From positions 1-59,209 of the forward strand of contig CAYSLA010000002.1 in the NCBI GenBank assembly GCA_964431685.1: DNA of 59,209 bases, in the 5' to 3' direction. This document shows positions 57,308-59,209 of this stretch, piece after piece. Numbering within the stretch: the first letter of the stretch is position 1; each line of letters starts with the position of its first letter. Under the pieces are notes generated by a model, which saw only the letters and a program-made list of their open reading frames with translations, was not told the origin of the DNA and did no database searches. The translations under genes were made by a program, and so were the position numbers. This DNA is from CAYSLA01 sp964431685. GTDB lineage: Bacteria > Armatimonadota > UBA5829.

Positions 57308-58597
57308 CTATTTCAAGAACACCTCGATCACGGGCACTGTCGCGTCCGGTTTTGGTATCGGCAGAGTGAATGTCACGAACTTGCTCAGATCGCCCGCCAT
57401 GGCCGTCTGATGCTCCGGGATATCTACTACCCTGATTTCAGAAGCGTCGTTCAACAACTGCGCATATTCTATCCTGTCAGACAGTCCTTCAACATTGAGT
57501 TGCCCGAACGGCCAGGCGAAGATGTGAATATAGAGTCTCTTCGTCTCTGGGTTGTAGGTCAGCCGGCAGTCTTTGGGAGCTTTGAACTCGTCCGGCGCTT
57601 GAGTGCAGCCATAGATTGATCGAGAGTGACGTTTCATCCACTCGCCCATGCCGCTCAGTCTGTCGAGTGCGCGGGAATCGAACTCGCCGCGGCCGGTCGG
57701 TCCAACGTTCAGCAGCAGATTGCCGCCTTTGCTCACCGTGTCAACCAGCATCTGCACCAGCATATCCACGCTCTTCCAAGTCTGCTCGTCGCGGTGGTAT
57801 CCCCACGAGCCCGAGAATGTCTGGCAGGCCTCCCAGACAACCGGTTGGCCATTGAACCGCACCCATTCCGTAGGCTGGAACTGCTCCGGAGTCTTGATAT
57901 CCCATCCCTCATCCAGATCCAGTCGATCGTTCAGAATGATGTGGGGTTGAAGCTCGCGGATCATCTTCAGCAGTTTCTCGCTTTGCCAGTCCTCTTTGCC
58001 CTTACCGACCCAGCCATCCTTGGTGGGATAGCTGAAGTCAAACCACGCAATGTCGACCTTGCCGAACTCAGTCAGGAGTTCGCGAACCTGGCCGTGCAGA
58101 TATTCGGCGTACTTCCTCTGGTCTCTTGGTTCGTTCATCTTGGCTCTATCCGGACTGTTGCGCATGGGGTGCAGATCATCGACTATGAAATCCGGGTGAT
58201 GCCAGTCAATTATTGAGTGATAGAAACCGGTTCTGAGGTTCCTGGCGCGGAACGAGTCCACCATCGGACGCAGCACGTCTCGTCCGTACGGAGTATTTGT
58301 CGCCTTGTAGTCGGTGAGTTTTGAGTCCCACAGGCAGAACCCCTCGTGGTGCTTTGTTGTGATCACGAAGTACTTCATTCCTGCATCGGCAGCGGCCTTT
58401 GCCCACAGATCAGGATCGTAGAGATCGGGGTCGAAATGCTTGAAGTATGTGTCATACTTCGAGTCGGGGATCTCCTCGTACTGCTTCATCCATTCGTGGC
58501 GAGCCGCCAAGGCGTATGTTCCCCAGTGGATGAACATGCCAAATCTGTCTCTTACGAACCAGGAAGTATCTCCCGGCGTCTTCAGTGTCTCCAGCAT
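57308..58597 (-). CDS. Alpha-L-fucosidase, glycoside hydrolase family 29
   Basis: GH29 enzymes remove alpha-linked fucose with retention. WFVRDRFGMFIHWGTYALAA at the N-terminus, FVITTKHHEGFCLWDSKLTD and VDIAWFDFSYP (the region of the catalytic Asp) are family hallmarks; NLLLNVGPTGRGEFDSR closes the barrel. I start at ATG 58597, giving 429 residues. A longer frame from 58942 would run through the tRNA gene and is not credible. No signal peptide is seen, so the enzyme appears cytoplasmic. Confidence 0.92.
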   Translation of the reverse strand: MLETLKTPGDTSWFVRDRFGMFIHWGTYALAARHEWMKQYEEIPDSKYDTYFKHFDPDLYDPDLWAKAAADAGMKYFVITTKHHEGFCLWDSKLTDYKATNTPYGRDVLRPMVDSFRARNLRTGFYHSIIDWHHPDFIVDDLHPMRNSPDRAKMNEPRDQRKYAEYLHGQVRELLTEFGKVDIAWFDFSYPTKDGWVGKGKEDWQSEKLLKMIRELQPHIILNDRLDLDEGWDIKTPEQFQPTEWVRFNGQPVVWEACQTFSGSWGYHRDEQTWKSVDMLVQMLVDTVSKGGNLLLNVGPTGRGEFDSRALDRLSGMGEWMKRHSRSIYGCTQAPDEFKAPKDCRLTYNPETKRLYIHIFAWPFGQLNVEGLSDRIEYAQLLNDASEIRVVDIPEHQTAMAGDLSKFVTFTLPIPKPDATVPVIEVFLK

Positions 58598-58739
58598 AGC
58601 GCAAGAATCCTTTCCAATACGGTATAGTCGATCCGGCACACTGGCGCGGGATCTTATTTGCTCCAATATCCTACTCTTATACTCCGGCCCAACAATTCCT
58701 CCTGCAAGAATACATTCATCGCACATTTGGCGAAATGCG

Positions 58740-58768
58740 TTGACACCCCGCGGTGCATTTGATAGACT
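58740..58768 (+). promoter_or_regulatory. Sigma-70 promoter of tRNA-Leu(TAA)
   Basis: TTGACA, a 17-base spacer, TAGACT, 9 bases before the tRNA. Confidence 0.65.
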
Positions 58769-58777
58769 GATTCTTGT

Positions 58778-58861
<84 letters not shown>

Positions 58862-58932
58862 TCCCCTTTTTGAGCGTGAAATCAAGCCTTTACGAGTGTC
58901 TTGGAGGGGCTTCTTCTTTGCCTGAACCCAGA

Positions 58933-59029
58933 AAATGGTCAAGAAATGGTCAAGTAAAATCTGTTGTCAGGCAGTATCAGACGGCAATTCCCGCCGTGTG
59001 CTGGCAGTGGGTCAAACGGATTGGTCAAG
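58933..59029 (+). repeat. Repeated TGGTCAAG words between tRNA-Leu and the recombinase
   Basis: An 11-base unit AAATGGTCAAG occurs twice in tandem (58933-58954). TGGTCAAG recurs at 59022-59029, with a variant TGGGTCAAA at 59008-59016. Such spaced direct repeats next to an integrase resemble arm-type binding sites. Confidence 0.5.
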
Positions 59030-59044
59030 AGCCAAACAGCAGAA

Positions 59045-59066
59045 AAGGCACTCCGCAGAGTGCCTT
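59045..59066. terminator. Hairpin terminator after the recombinase gene
   Basis: AAGGCACTC pairs perfectly with GAGTGCCTT around CGCA. On the minus strand it is followed by TTTTCT, 28 bases past the recombinase stop. Confidence 0.7.
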
Positions 59067-59093
59067 CACGTCTGTTCATGTGGTTTTCCTTTG

Positions 59094-59209
59094 CTATGCT
59101 ACGTTGGCAAAGCTCTTATAGTCGCCTAACATGTCCTGCAGCTTCGCAATCCCAGCCGCTTGTATGGTTGGCAACAGATGAGAATAGAGGTCCAGAGTTA
59201 TCTGAACTG
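59094..59209 (-). CDS. C-terminus of a tyrosine recombinase/phage-type integrase (partial)
   Basis: The last 37 residues read VQITLDLYSHLLPTIQAAGI and then AKLQDMLGDYKSFANVA. The first part is the hallmark end of phage-type integrases, and the Tyr in LDLYSHLLP is the expected nucleophile. The stop is at 59094. The rest of the gene is outside the window. It lies 232 bases from tRNA-Leu(TAA), the classic place for an integrated element. Confidence 0.8.
   Translation of the reverse strand, partial: VQITLDLYSHLLPTIQAAGIAKLQDMLGDYKSFANVA

Overview
The window looks like a piece of a draft genome, probably metagenome-assembled: two runs of exactly 100 N (18277-18376 and 43157-43256) look like scaffold joins. 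The host is a motile bacterium with an outer membrane. It has flagellar genes, an OprO/P-type porin and an RfaE2-type heptose nucleotidyltransferase. The orders gmk-coaBC-metK-priA-def-fmt and DUF1385-prfA-prmC-tsaC-rfaE2, and the RpoB/RpoC inserts, recall Terrabacteria-type lineages such as Armatimonadota. That placement is a guess from memory, not shown by the sequence.

Layout. 1-4022 (minus): flagellar basal-body operon flgB-flgC-fliE-fliF-fliG-(fliH), with a near-perfect sigma-54 promoter at 4054-4070. 4179-6691 (minus): a solo CcsA C-terminal module, hemA and ccsA behind one sigma-70 promoter. 6767-8708 (minus): motA-motB. 9046-10125 (plus): a Nif3-like protein. 10185-17041: a 6.7-kb sulfur cassette (minus: porin, two binding proteins, permease, ATPase, cysK) lying between two direct copies of a divergent promoter region; the right copy also drives a Cys/Met-metabolism PLP enzyme on the plus strand. 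18397-25332 (plus): gmk, coaBC, metK, priA, def, fmt, tightly packed. 25316-27727 (minus): gpsA and a lipoamide dehydrogenase. 27907-28927 (minus): a HEPN/HTH-MNT toxin-antitoxin pair with a visible operator. 29035-29811 (minus): an HpcH/HpaI aldolase. 30134-32453 (plus): an ABC-2 type transporter and a partner protein. 32554-33507 (minus): an LPP20-like secreted protein. 33840-42705 (plus): rpoB-rpoC, then tRNA-Leu(CAG). 43333-47425 (plus): DUF1385, prfA, prmC, tsaC, rfaE2. 47537-49474 (plus): aconitase. 49449-53838 (minus): three envelope membrane proteins (SMR-type, YfhO-type, GT-C-like). 53951-57022 (minus): corrinoid protein, its reductive activase and a TPR protein. 57308-58597 (minus): alpha-L-fucosidase. 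The right edge has tRNA-Leu(TAA) followed by the C-terminus of a tyrosine recombinase, so a mobile element probably begins there.

Most of the window is ordinary housekeeping. The parts worth a second look are the sulfur cassette with its duplicated divergent promoter and a 51-codon cysK remnant in frame ahead of the porin; three families of small dispersed hairpins, one with compensatory stem changes; the stand-alone CcsA C-terminal module; a zinc-ribbon-like insert in RpoB; the autoregulated-looking HTH-MNT/HEPN pair; and the tRNA-proximal integrase with short direct repeats.
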